Source: Candidatus Delongbacteria bacterium (lineage in GTDB: Bacteria > UBA4055). From it: a DNA stretch of 5,800 bases. The notes beneath the pieces were generated by a model. That model was not told the origin of the DNA. It ran no database searches and worked only from the letters and a program-made list of their open reading frames with translations. The translations under genes and the position numbers were made by a program. Numbering within the stretch: position 1 is the first letter of the stretch; each line of letters begins with the position of its first letter. Shown here piece by piece: positions 1 to 5,750 of this stretch. Location of the stretch: contig JAKLPX010000392.1 of NCBI GenBank assembly GCA_022013635.1, positions 1 through 5,800 of the forward strand, written 5' to 3'.

Positions 1-45
1 GCGGTAAATTGAAATAAATAAATTGTTTAAATGCAGGAAAAGTAA

Positions 46-993
46 ATGTATAACAAAAGAGTGGTAATTGCAATCGGCGGAAATTCATTGACGCCAACCG
101 ATCAAACAAACTGGATAGGATCTCAGTTCAAAAACACAAGAACGAGCATTGAATCTTTAATTCCATTGGTTGAAAATGGCTATTCGGTAGCAATTACTCA
201 CGGAAACGGACCTCAGGTCGGAATAGCATTAAGAAGAGTAGAAGAGACAAGAAGCATCCTTCCCGATGTTCCTCTTGGAATTCTCGTTGCCGATACGGAA
301 GGAAGTATGGGCTATATGATAGAACAGTCTTTGCAGAATAAACTCTTTGATAAAGGAATAAAAATACCGGTTGCGACCATTTTAACTCAGGTTGTAGTGG
401 ATAAAAATGATCCCGCGTTATTGAATCCGACGAAATATATCGGAAGTTTTTATACCGAAGAGGAAGCTAAAGAATTAGCCGTAACAAGGGGGTGGATCGT
501 AAAAAAAGACGCTGACAGAGGCTGGAGAAGGGTCGTCGGATCGCCTAAACCGATAGATATTGTTAATAAGAACATCATTAAACAGCTCCTTGATATGAAT
601 AATATTGTAATTGCGGCAGGCGGCGGAGGAATTCCGGTCTGTCTTAACGAAAAAAAGCATTTTGAAGGTATTGATGCCGTAATTGATAAAGACATGGCGA
701 GCGCGCTGCTTGGAAATCTTATCGGAGCGGACGAATTGTATATTATGACAGCCGTCAGTAAAGTGTCATTAAATTTTAAAACCCCTAATCAGATAGATCT
801 TGATAAAATAACGATGTCTGAAACCGATAAATATTTAAACGAAGGTCATTTTCCTTACGGAAGCATGGGGCCTAAGATGAAATCGGCGGTCATGTTTTTA
901 AGAAACGGCGGAAAAAGAGTTATAATAACCGCGATAGATAAGCTGATGGATGCCATCGAAGGAAAAGACGGAACAAGCATAGTAAGAGATTAA
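46..993 (+). CDS. arcC: Carbamate kinase
   Basis: Carbamate kinase reversibly transfers phosphate from carbamoyl phosphate to ADP, giving ATP, CO2 and ammonia; in fermenters this is the ATP-yielding end of arginine/citrulline or related nitrogen catabolism, in the cytosol. The 315-residue length fits the family (about 300-320). Visible amino-acid-kinase-fold motifs are AIGGNSL at 9-15 (phosphate-binding loop), THGNGPQVG at 51-59, AAGGGGIPV at 190-198, VIDKD at 212-216 and GSMGPKMKSA at 272-281, all as in true carbamate kinases. The ATG at 46 has AGGA (35-38) upstream and puts the first glycine-rich loop at the usual distance from the N-terminus. It is the first gene of the tight run, 28 bp before korD. 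No arginine deiminase or carbamoyltransferase is visible, so the carbamoyl phosphate source is unknown. Fosfomycin- or aspartate-kinase relatives are unlikely given the motif set. Confidence 0.95.
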   Translation: MYNKRVVIAIGGNSLTPTDQTNWIGSQFKNTRTSIESLIPLVENGYSVAITHGNGPQVGIALRRVEETRSILPDVPLGILVADTEGSMGYMIEQSLQNKLFDKGIKIPVATILTQVVVDKNDPALLNPTKYIGSFYTEEEAKELAVTRGWIVKKDADRGWRRVVGSPKPIDIVNKNIIKQLLDMNNIVIAAGGGGIPVCLNEKKHFEGIDAVIDKDMASALLGNLIGADELYIMTAVSKVSLNFKTPNQIDLDKITMSETDKYLNEGHFPYGSMGPKMKSAVMFLRNGGKRVIITAIDKLMDAIEGKDGTSIVRD

Positions 994-1021
994 TATAAAA
1001 TAACTCAGGACGGAAACTACA

Positions 1022-1297
1022 ATGAGTAACAAAATCAATATCCCTGAAAACTACGAAAGATGGGAAGCCGAGATTAAAATCGGAAAAAAAGAAGATACCG
1101 TGACCATCGGATACTGGAGAGACGGATGCAAAGGCTGCGGTATCTGCGCAGATATATGCCCAAAGAAAGTTTGGGAAATTATTGAAGCTAAAGACAAGTG
1201 GAACGGACAAGTCGTACGGGTAATTGACGCGACAAATTGTATAAAATGTATGCTCTGCGAGGTACATTGTCCGGATTTCTGCATTAAAATCTATTAA
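1022..1297 (+). CDS. korD: 2-oxoacid:ferredoxin oxidoreductase, delta (ferredoxin-like) subunit
   Basis: This small protein of 91 residues carries two [4Fe-4S] clusters and relays electrons from the alpha/beta catalytic core to external ferredoxin. Two motifs are clear: C36-X2-C39-X2-C42-X3-C46-P and C73-X2-C76-X2-C79-X3-C83-P. An extra cysteine, C87, lies just after the second motif. About 35 residues precede the first cluster, including IGYWRDGCKGCG, a junction typical of Kor/Vor delta subunits rather than free ferredoxins. The ATG at 1022 follows AGGA (1007-1010) and ACGGA (1010-1014). The gene sits 21 bp before korA in the common delta-alpha-beta-gamma order, which supports the subunit assignment. 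The substrate of the complex cannot be read from this subunit. Confidence 0.93.
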   Translation: MSNKINIPENYERWEAEIKIGKKEDTVTIGYWRDGCKGCGICADICPKKVWEIIEAKDKWNGQVVRVIDATNCIKCMLCEVHCPDFCIKIY

Positions 1298-1304
1298 AAA
1301 AATT

Positions 1305-1312
1305 GAAGAGGT
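1305..1312 (+). promoter_or_regulatory. Ribosome binding site supporting the TTG start of korA
   Basis: GAAGAGGT, containing the SD core GAGGT (1308-1312), ends 6 nt before the TTG at 1319. An in-frame TGA at 1304-1306 lies just upstream, with no ATG or GTG between it and the TTG. The next in-frame ATG is codon 41, beyond the conserved YPITPSSE motif, so TTG must be the start. Confidence 0.8.
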
Positions 1313-1318
1313 ATAACC

Positions 1319-2452
1319 TTGAAGAAATCAGTACGATTCTACTCCGGGGCGGAACTTGTGGCGAAAGCGGCTATAGACGCCGGCTGCAGGTTTTTCGGAG
1401 GTTATCCTATAACTCCGTCTTCTGAAATTGCGGAATATATGTCTCATGAGCTTCCTAAGGTCGGCGGCACATATATTCAGATGGAAGACGAAATCGCCGC
1501 GATGGGTTCCATAATCGGAGCTTCGCTGGCAGGCGTAAAATCATTAACGGCAACCAGCGGACCCGGATTCTCTCTAAAGCAAGAGAACATCGGTTATGCT
1601 TACATGGCTGAAGTACCGTGCGTAATATGTAATGTAATGCGCGGCGGACCTTCTACCGGATTGCCGACGGCTTTGGCTCAGGCTGATATCATGCAGGCTA
1701 AATGGGGAACTCACGGAGATCATCCCGTTATTGCGTTGACACCTGCTTATTTGGAAGAAGTTTACGAGCTGACGATTAAAGCGTTTAATTTTTCGGAAAT
1801 TTACAGAATGCCTGTAATGCTTCTGCTTGATGAAGTAATAGCTCATTTAAGTACCGCAATAGATTTACCAGATAAAGAAATGCTGGTTATAAAAAACAGA
1901 AGAAAACCTTCAGTTCCGCCTGAAAAATATTTTCCTTACGACACAGCTTACGGCGATGTTCCTCCCATGGCGAATTTTTTCGAAGGATACAGATACCATG
2001 TTACAGGTTTAAGTCATGATAAAACAGGTTTTCCGACAACCGATCCGGAACTGGTTCAGGCAGATCAGGAAAGACAAATAAGAAAAGTTAAAAGCAACAT
2101 AAATAATATTATTGATTACGAATATTATCAGATGAAAGATGCCGAAATAATAATATTTGCCTACGGTTCAACTGCAAGAGGCGCAAGAGTTGCTGTTGAT
2201 AATGCTAGAAAACTCGGTATAAAAGTCGGAATGATGAGATTCAGAGTAATATGGCCTTTACCTGAGGCTGAAATTTTAAAACATTGCAGCAAAGCTAAGG
2301 CAATAATCATTCCCGAAATGAATATGGGGCAGTTAAGCGATGTTATCGAAAGATATGCTGCCGACAGAACGAAGATATTGAGGATAAATCATGTGGGAGG
2401 CGTTCCAATCCATCCTTCATACATACTCAATGTAATAAAGGAGGCAATATAA
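1319..2452 (+). CDS. korA: 2-oxoacid:ferredoxin oxidoreductase, alpha subunit
   Basis: This is the alpha subunit (377 residues) of the TPP-dependent enzyme that converts a 2-oxoacid, CoA and oxidised ferredoxin to acyl-CoA, CO2 and reduced ferredoxin. The N-terminal pyrimidine-binding domain (about 8-190) shows YPITPSSE (29-36), QMEDEIAAMG (54-63), TSGPGFSLKQE (79-89), RGGPSTGLPT (108-117) and WGTHGDHP (129-136). The second, transketolase-C-like domain includes AYGSTARGA from residue 281. The EDEIAAMG and TSGPGFSL forms resemble 2-oxoglutarate (Kor) enzymes more than branched-chain (Vor) ones, which as I recall carry ESEVAA and SSSPG; this is from family memory. Translation starts at TTG. The stop overlaps the korB ATG by one base (TAATG), implying coupled synthesis of the two catalytic subunits. 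A branched-chain or aromatic 2-oxoacid substrate is not excluded. Confidence 0.93.
   Translation: MKKSVRFYSGAELVAKAAIDAGCRFFGGYPITPSSEIAEYMSHELPKVGGTYIQMEDEIAAMGSIIGASLAGVKSLTATSGPGFSLKQENIGYAYMAEVPCVICNVMRGGPSTGLPTALAQADIMQAKWGTHGDHPVIALTPAYLEEVYELTIKAFNFSEIYRMPVMLLLDEVIAHLSTAIDLPDKEMLVIKNRRKPSVPPEKYFPYDTAYGDVPPMANFFEGYRYHVTGLSHDKTGFPTTDPELVQADQERQIRKVKSNINNIIDYEYYQMKDAEIIIFAYGSTARGARVAVDNARKLGIKVGMMRFRVIWPLPEAEILKHCSKAKAIIIPEMNMGQLSDVIERYAADRTKILRINHVGGVPIHPSYILNVIKEAI
2437..2444 (+). promoter_or_regulatory. Ribosome binding site of korB inside the end of korA
   Basis: AAAGGAGG lies within the last korA codons, 7 nt before the korB ATG at 2452. Together with the TAATG stop/start overlap it is a strong arrangement for translational coupling of alpha and beta, which are needed in equal amounts. 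Its strength also indicates that this organism uses Shine-Dalgarno initiation. Confidence 0.85.
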
Positions 2453-3303
2453 TGGCTTTTGAATATGAAAAATATTTAAGAATGGACAAAATCCCCCATC
2501 TGTGGTGTCCGGGCTGCGGTATAGGAGTGGTGCTTAAAGCTATGCTCAGAAGTCTTGAAAATGTCGGCTGGGAAAAGAATGATATAGCATTTGTTTCAGG
2601 AATCGGCTGCACAAGCAGGGCGCCCGGATATATTGACTGCAATACTCTGCACACTACACACGGAAGAGCGCTCACTTTTGCAACCGGAATAAAAATGGCA
2701 AAACCCGATAAACATGTAGTCGTTTTTTCAGGCGACGGAGACGCTACCGCTATCGGCGGAAACCATTTCATCCACGCATGCAGAAGAAATATTGACATGA
2801 CTCTTGTCGTAGTTAACAATAATACTTACGGAATGACCGGCGGACAGCATTCTCCGACCACTCCGATAGGCTATAAGACCAGTACTACAGTATATGGAAA
2901 TATTGATCCGACTTTCGATATTTGCATGCTGGCAAAAGCGGCTGGAGCGTCTTATGTGGCAAGAGCCACTGTTAATAAAGGCAAAGTGCTTGAGAAATAT
3001 ATAACAAAAGGTCTTGAAAATAAAGGTTTCTCCGTCATAGTAGCTACAGCAAACTGTCATACCCAGTTCGGCAGAAAAAACAAGATGGGCGACCCTATAT
3101 CATCGAGAAAATGGATCGCAGACAGAGAGATACCTCTGGAAAAAGCAAGAGAAATGAAAGCCGATGAACTTAACGATGTGATCATTACCGGCGAATTCAT
3201 AACTGATGAACAGGAACGGACAAGGTGGGAAAACTATAATCATCCTATCCATGAATATACCGATGCTTATAAAAAAATAATTGAGAAGGCTCAAAAAAAA
3301 TAA
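2452..3303 (+). CDS. korB: 2-oxoacid:ferredoxin oxidoreductase, beta subunit (TPP and Fe-S)
   Basis: The beta subunit (283 residues) binds thiamine pyrophosphate and one [4Fe-4S] cluster and passes electrons from the hydroxyalkyl-TPP intermediate onward. Likely cluster ligands are C19 and C22 in WCPGCG (18-23), C53 in SGIGCTSR (49-56) and C202 in ANCHTQFGRKN (from 200). HTTHGRAL (67-74) is typical. The TPP/Mg motif runs from GDGDATAIGGNH (94-105) to NNNTYGMTGGQ (122-132), close to the usual form in Kor beta subunits. Length is normal and no key residue is missing. The C-terminus is lysine-rich. It overlaps korA by one base and lies 21 bp before korC. The alternative assignment to pyruvate or branched-chain enzymes is less likely because of the separate four-gene layout and the sequence style, but substrate choice remains inference. 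Confidence 0.93.
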   Translation: MAFEYEKYLRMDKIPHLWCPGCGIGVVLKAMLRSLENVGWEKNDIAFVSGIGCTSRAPGYIDCNTLHTTHGRALTFATGIKMAKPDKHVVVFSGDGDATAIGGNHFIHACRRNIDMTLVVVNNNTYGMTGGQHSPTTPIGYKTSTTVYGNIDPTFDICMLAKAAGASYVARATVNKGKVLEKYITKGLENKGFSVIVATANCHTQFGRKNKMGDPISSRKWIADREIPLEKAREMKADELNDVIITGEFITDEQERTRWENYNHPIHEYTDAYKKIIEKAQKK

Positions 3304-3324
3304 TTTCAAACGACGGAGATAAGA

Positions 3325-3945
3325 ATGAAATGTGATCATTATGAAGCACGATTTGCGGGAGTAGGCGGACAGGGAGTTATCCTTGCAGGCAAGATACTTG
3401 CGTACGGTATGGTCAGCTTTGAAGATTGTAAAGCTATCGAAACGCCTACTTATACGGCTCAGGTAAGAGGCGGTGCAACAAAGGTTGATGTCGTTATTGA
3501 TAAATATCACATCGAATACCCAAGATCGGAGTGGCTGGATTTCTTCCTTTGTTTACATCAGAAATCATTTAATATTTATTTCAAAGAGCTCAAAGACGAT
3601 GCTATTGTTGTTGTTGACCCTAATCTTACGCCTAATATTCCCGATAATATCCCTCAAAAACTTGTTTTAGTGGATCTGATAGATATAGCAAAACAGGAAA
3701 TGGGTAAAACATTATATGCAGCAGTTATTGCCGTAGGAATGTTTACCGGTCTTACAAAGATCATTAAGGAGAGCAATATTCAGAAAGCTGTACTTGATAA
3801 TGCACCCAAAGGAACTGAGATCAATAACCTTAAAGCCGTAAAATTAGGTATTGAGTTAGGTAAAAAAGCTTTCGCTTGCAAAGAAAAGGTAGTCAGATTA
3901 ACCCTTGAAGATGCTAAAATGCTCAATAATGAAGATCAAGCTTAG
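3325..3945 (+). CDS. korC: 2-oxoacid:ferredoxin oxidoreductase, gamma subunit
   Basis: The gamma subunit (206 residues) forms the Rossmann-like domain that binds CoA and completes the heterotetramer. Visible family marks are FAGVGGQGVILAG at 10-22 and TYTAQVRGGAT at 42-52, both hallmarks of the POR/KOR gamma domain. The protein is slightly longer than the usual 180-195 residues; the extra is a charged C-terminal tail after about residue 180 with no motif I recognise. The start at 3325 has GGAG (3315-3318) 6 nt upstream. It closes the kor set and lies 15 bp before ndk, so all four subunits appear co-transcribed and intact. Confidence 0.92.
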   Translation: MKCDHYEARFAGVGGQGVILAGKILAYGMVSFEDCKAIETPTYTAQVRGGATKVDVVIDKYHIEYPRSEWLDFFLCLHQKSFNIYFKELKDDAIVVVDPNLTPNIPDNIPQKLVLVDLIDIAKQEMGKTLYAAVIAVGMFTGLTKIIKESNIQKAVLDNAPKGTEINNLKAVKLGIELGKKAFACKEKVVRLTLEDAKMLNNEDQA

Positions 3946-3960
3946 TTGCGGAGGTAGTTT

Positions 3961-4398
3961 ATGCTCGAAGTAAGTCTTATTATGGTAAAACCACATGCCT
4001 TTGCAACAAAGAGAATGGGAACCATCATCAGCATGCTTGAAAATAACAATTTTCATATTATAGGTATGAAATCAATAAAATTAACTCTTGAACTTGCAAG
4101 AAAATTTTATTTTGTCCATGAAGGCAAGGAATTTTTTGAAAGGCTCATAAAATACATGAGCTCCGGTACGGTTGCCGCAATCTGTGTAGAAAAAAATGAC
4201 TGCGTTGCCGAATTAAGAAAACTCATCGGTGCAACAGATCCGTCAAAAGCCGCGGAAGGAACCATCAGAAGAGTGTGCGGAACAACTGTTGGAAAGAATG
4301 CCGTCCACGCTTCCGATTCAATAGAAAATGCGAACAAGGAAGTCAGGTTCTTCTTCTCGGATATCGAGCTTTACTCTTACAGATTCATACAGTATTAA
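3961..4398 (+). CDS. ndk: Nucleoside diphosphate kinase
   Basis: NDK moves the gamma phosphate between nucleoside triphosphates and diphosphates through a phosphohistidine, here possibly converting GTP made downstream of Kor (via succinyl-CoA ligase) into ATP. The length of 145 residues is normal. Active-site residues align with the family: K10, Y50, R86, T92, R103, N113, the catalytic H116 in NAVHASDS (113-120) and E127. Two departures stand out. The usual KPD near the N-terminus is KPH (residues 10-12), and the GDF that normally follows GTIR is RVC (104-106). The catalytic set is complete, so I expect activity. GGAGGT (3950-3955) lies 5 nt before the ATG. It is 15 bp after korC and 8 bp before the WYL gene, inside the same apparent operon. 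Confidence 0.93.
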   Translation: MLEVSLIMVKPHAFATKRMGTIISMLENNNFHIIGMKSIKLTLELARKFYFVHEGKEFFERLIKYMSSGTVAAICVEKNDCVAELRKLIGATDPSKAAEGTIRRVCGTTVGKNAVHASDSIENANKEVRFFFSDIELYSYRFIQY

Positions 4399-4404
4399 GG
4401 AAGA
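4397..4404 (+). promoter_or_regulatory. Ribosome binding site that fixes the WYL gene start
   Basis: AAGGAAGA overlaps the last two bases of the ndk stop codon (4396-4398) and ends just before the ATG at 4407. The spacing is short, but it is the only SD-like sequence near an N-terminus that fits the family. The in-frame ATG at 4275 would add 44 residues read out of frame through ndk. Confidence 0.7.
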
Positions 4405-4406
4405 GT

Positions 4407-5357
4407 ATGTCACAGTTTCACAGGCTCATTTATATTGACCGGATGATCAAGGAACTCGGTTATGTGACTAAACAGCAGGTGATTGACGAGTTTCAGGTAA
4501 AGATCGGTTCAGTAAAGAATGATTTTCGCTATATGAAGTACGAAGTCGGTTCGCCGATCACTTATTCAAGAAAAAAGAACGGATATTATTATAAAGAGGA
4601 TTTTGACCTTTTCAGTTTCGGTAACGAAAAAATGTTTCTTCTGTTCGTGCTTATTAAACAATTATTATCAAATAAGAATTTTATACCTTTCGATTCCTCA
4701 GGTATTCTTGAAAAAATAAAGGATGAAGTTGATCCTGAATATTTAAAACTCGCCGGTAAGATCAGCTATGAGATCTCGGAATTTGAATACCCCGACCTCG
4801 CCAAGTTCGAAACGATCATAAAGGCTATGCTTAGAAGATTTCCTTTGGATATTGAATATCTTGACGCAAAGGGAGTTCTTTCAAACAGGTCGGTCGAGCC
4901 TCTTCATATCTTAAATTATCAGGGTAAATGGACACTTTTCGCACACTGCAGGCTAAGGAACGAACCGCGGATGTTCACGCTGTCCCGTATCAAAGATATG
5001 TCTATGAATGAAAGCTCAAAATTCAATAAAGACCGTTACGATGCGGGTTTTATCTATGACAGGCTTGACCAGGGCTTCGGTATAGCCCGTGGAAAAAAGA
5101 TCGAAACGGCGGTTATCAGGTTCTACGAGCCGACCCTTCATCATGTCATTGATCAGAAATGGCACAGGGAGCAGATCACGGAGCATATTAATGATAAAAA
5201 CAATCATTACCTTCAGTTCACTCTTCCCGTAGCAAAGTATGAAGAACTTGTCGGAAGAGTTCTCCGTTTCTCCCCCGACGCCGAGATCATCTCCCCTCCC
5301 GCCATGCGAAATATGTGGCTGAAAAAACTTAAGGACACCGTCAAAAAATATTCGTAA
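4407..5357 (+). CDS. WYL-domain transcriptional regulator with N-terminal helix-turn-helix
   Basis: This 316-residue protein has the layout of PafBC/DriD-type regulators, in which ligand binding by the WYL domain changes DNA binding. A winged helix-turn-helix occupies about 3-62, with the probable recognition helix at 32-46 and a wing at 49-61 (ITYSRKKNGYYY). A linker follows. The WYL domain at about 145-200 has R161-S-V-E-P165, GKWTLFAHC (173-181) and RMFTLSRI (188-195). The WCX C-terminal domain runs from about 232 to 312, with KWHREQ (251-256) and SPPAMR (296-301). The namesake WYL triplet reads WTL (175-177), so the middle tyrosine is threonine. Being last in the operon, 8 bp after ndk, it may regulate its own operon; no operator is visible. 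A role in defence, as for BrxR/CapW relatives, is not supported by these neighbours. The ligand is unknown. Confidence 0.88.
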   Translation: MSQFHRLIYIDRMIKELGYVTKQQVIDEFQVKIGSVKNDFRYMKYEVGSPITYSRKKNGYYYKEDFDLFSFGNEKMFLLFVLIKQLLSNKNFIPFDSSGILEKIKDEVDPEYLKLAGKISYEISEFEYPDLAKFETIIKAMLRRFPLDIEYLDAKGVLSNRSVEPLHILNYQGKWTLFAHCRLRNEPRMFTLSRIKDMSMNESSKFNKDRYDAGFIYDRLDQGFGIARGKKIETAVIRFYEPTLHHVIDQKWHREQITEHINDKNNHYLQFTLPVAKYEELVGRVLRFSPDAEIISPPAMRNMWLKKLKDTVKKYS

Positions 5358-5495
5358 CAAGTCCTGAATTCATCTAAAAGCTCACCCTCAACATTAATTC
5401 AATCACTACTTTATAACATTATCGTACCGGCAAATAAAGATCGTAACGGGTTCGCTTATAATATGAATATCAGGACTCGTTTTTTCTTTTGTTTT
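5356..5495 (+). terminator. Long imperfect hairpin with T tract after the WYL gene, candidate operon terminator
   Basis: AGTCCTGA (5360-5367) plus ATTCAT (5368-5373) pairs with ATGAAT (5463-5468) plus TCAGGACT (5470-5477), leaving only A5469 bulged. AAC (5356-5358) pairs with GTT (5479-5481) after one mismatch, so the stem begins inside the TAA stop codon. In-register inner pairs follow: AAGC (5378-5381) with GCTT (5454-5457), and ACCC (5384-5387) with GGGT (5448-5451). A tract of six T (5480-5485) then C and TTTT follows the 3' arm. The enclosed region is about 90 nt, far longer than a normal intrinsic terminator, so the hairpin is clear but the termination role is inference. Confidence 0.5.
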
Positions 5496-5501
5496 ATATC
5501 C

Positions 5502-5624
5502 TCATAAAATTCAGTTCAGAAAATAGCGGAATTATAAATAAATGTTAAAATCTTTATGGGCTTAATCAAACCTTAATTTCTGCATATCCATAAGACCGGT
5601 AGCTCTGAACTGGAAATTTTATGA
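5502..5624. repeat. Large imperfect inverted repeat, about 123 bp
   Basis: TCATAAAATT (5502-5511) plus CAGTTCAGA (5512-5520) is complementary to TCTGAACTG (5604-5612) plus AATTTTATGA (5615-5624). This makes 19 pairs interrupted only by a GA bulge (5613-5614). Pairing continues inward in register: TAGCGG (5524-5529) with CCGGTA (5596-5601) at 5 of 6, then TTAT (5532-5535) with ATAA (5590-5593). An alternative inner helix pairs TTATGG (5554-5559) with CCATAA (5588-5593). I see no open frame or recognised RNA family in it. It could be a small RNA, a cruciform, or a remnant or miniature mobile element. No target-site duplication is obvious. Confidence 0.6.
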
Positions 5625-5630
5625 TGTCTT

Positions 5631-5677
5631 TTTCTTTGTTACTTTCATTTTGGACAGGCAAAAGAAAGTAAAAGAAA
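5631..5677. repeat. Bulged 19-bp hairpin resembling a widespread intergenic palindrome
   Basis: The continuous right arm 5659-5677 pairs with three left segments: TTTTG (5648-5652), TTACTTTC (5639-5646) and TTTCTT (5631-5636). The left arm alone carries bulges, A5647 and TG (5637-5638). The loop is GACAGG (5653-5658). The pattern TTACTTTC...TTTTGGACA...CAAAAGAAAGTAA looks like an intergenic palindrome I recall seeing in many bacterial genomes, which often yields spurious predicted peptides; that recollection is unverified. The stem is followed by TATTTTA, too weak a T run to call an intrinsic terminator with confidence. Confidence 0.65.
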
Positions 5678-5699
5678 TATTTTACAGGGTAATTATACT

Positions 5700-5746
5700 A
5701 CCCCCTTACCTTATTACATTACAATCGTTAATTCAAAAAAGGGGGT
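5700..5746 (+). promoter_or_regulatory. 8-bp inverted repeat enclosing the leader and ribosome binding site of the last gene
   Basis: ACCCCCTT (5700-5707) is perfectly complementary to AAGGGGGT (5739-5746), with a 31-nt AT-rich spacer. The 3' arm contains GGGGGT (5741-5746), the only SD-like sequence before the ATG at 5751; it can pair with the 16S anti-SD using one G-U pair, with a short 4-nt spacing. In mRNA the stem would hide the ribosome binding site. In DNA it could instead be a two-part operator. No convincing promoter was found, so I cannot say whether the 5' arm is transcribed. Confidence 0.45.
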
Positions 5747-5750
5747 CATA

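Noticed and set aside
1..45. Promoter for the operon, TTGAAA at 9-14
   Set aside because: No -10 hexamer lies at acceptable spacing and the visible upstream region is too short; the real promoter or further operon genes may lie left of the window.
2427..2819. Minus-strand open frame opposite the korA/korB junction
   Set aside because: It lies entirely across two well-supported genes with clear catalytic motifs, and its translation has no recognisable domain.
3473..3670. Second + strand open frame inside korC
   Set aside because: It is an out-of-frame shadow of the conserved gamma subunit with no ribosome binding site or motif.
4275..4406. Longer start for the WYL protein at the in-frame ATG at 4275
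   Set aside because: The added 44 residues are ndk sequence read in another frame, do not resemble a helix-turn-helix N-terminus, and have no Shine-Dalgarno; the ATG at 4407 fits the family.
5352..5485. Integron attC site directly after the WYL stop codon
   Set aside because: The imperfect hairpin, one-sided bulge and AAC...GTT ends look suggestive, but the flanks do not match RYYYAAC or GTTRRRY, the gene is tightly coupled to ndk rather than cassette-like, and the T tract favours a terminator.
5681..5725. Promoter for the 5751 gene using TATACT (5694-5699) or TACAAT (5720-5725)
   Set aside because: Neither has a recognisable -35 at about 17 bp, and in this AT-rich leader such hexamers arise easily by chance.
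5358..5750. Retron-type non-coding RNA upstream of a reverse transcriptase
   Set aside because: Large hairpins before a gene fit loosely, but the 16 visible codons at 5751 give no evidence of a reverse transcriptase and no msr/msd hallmarks were seen.
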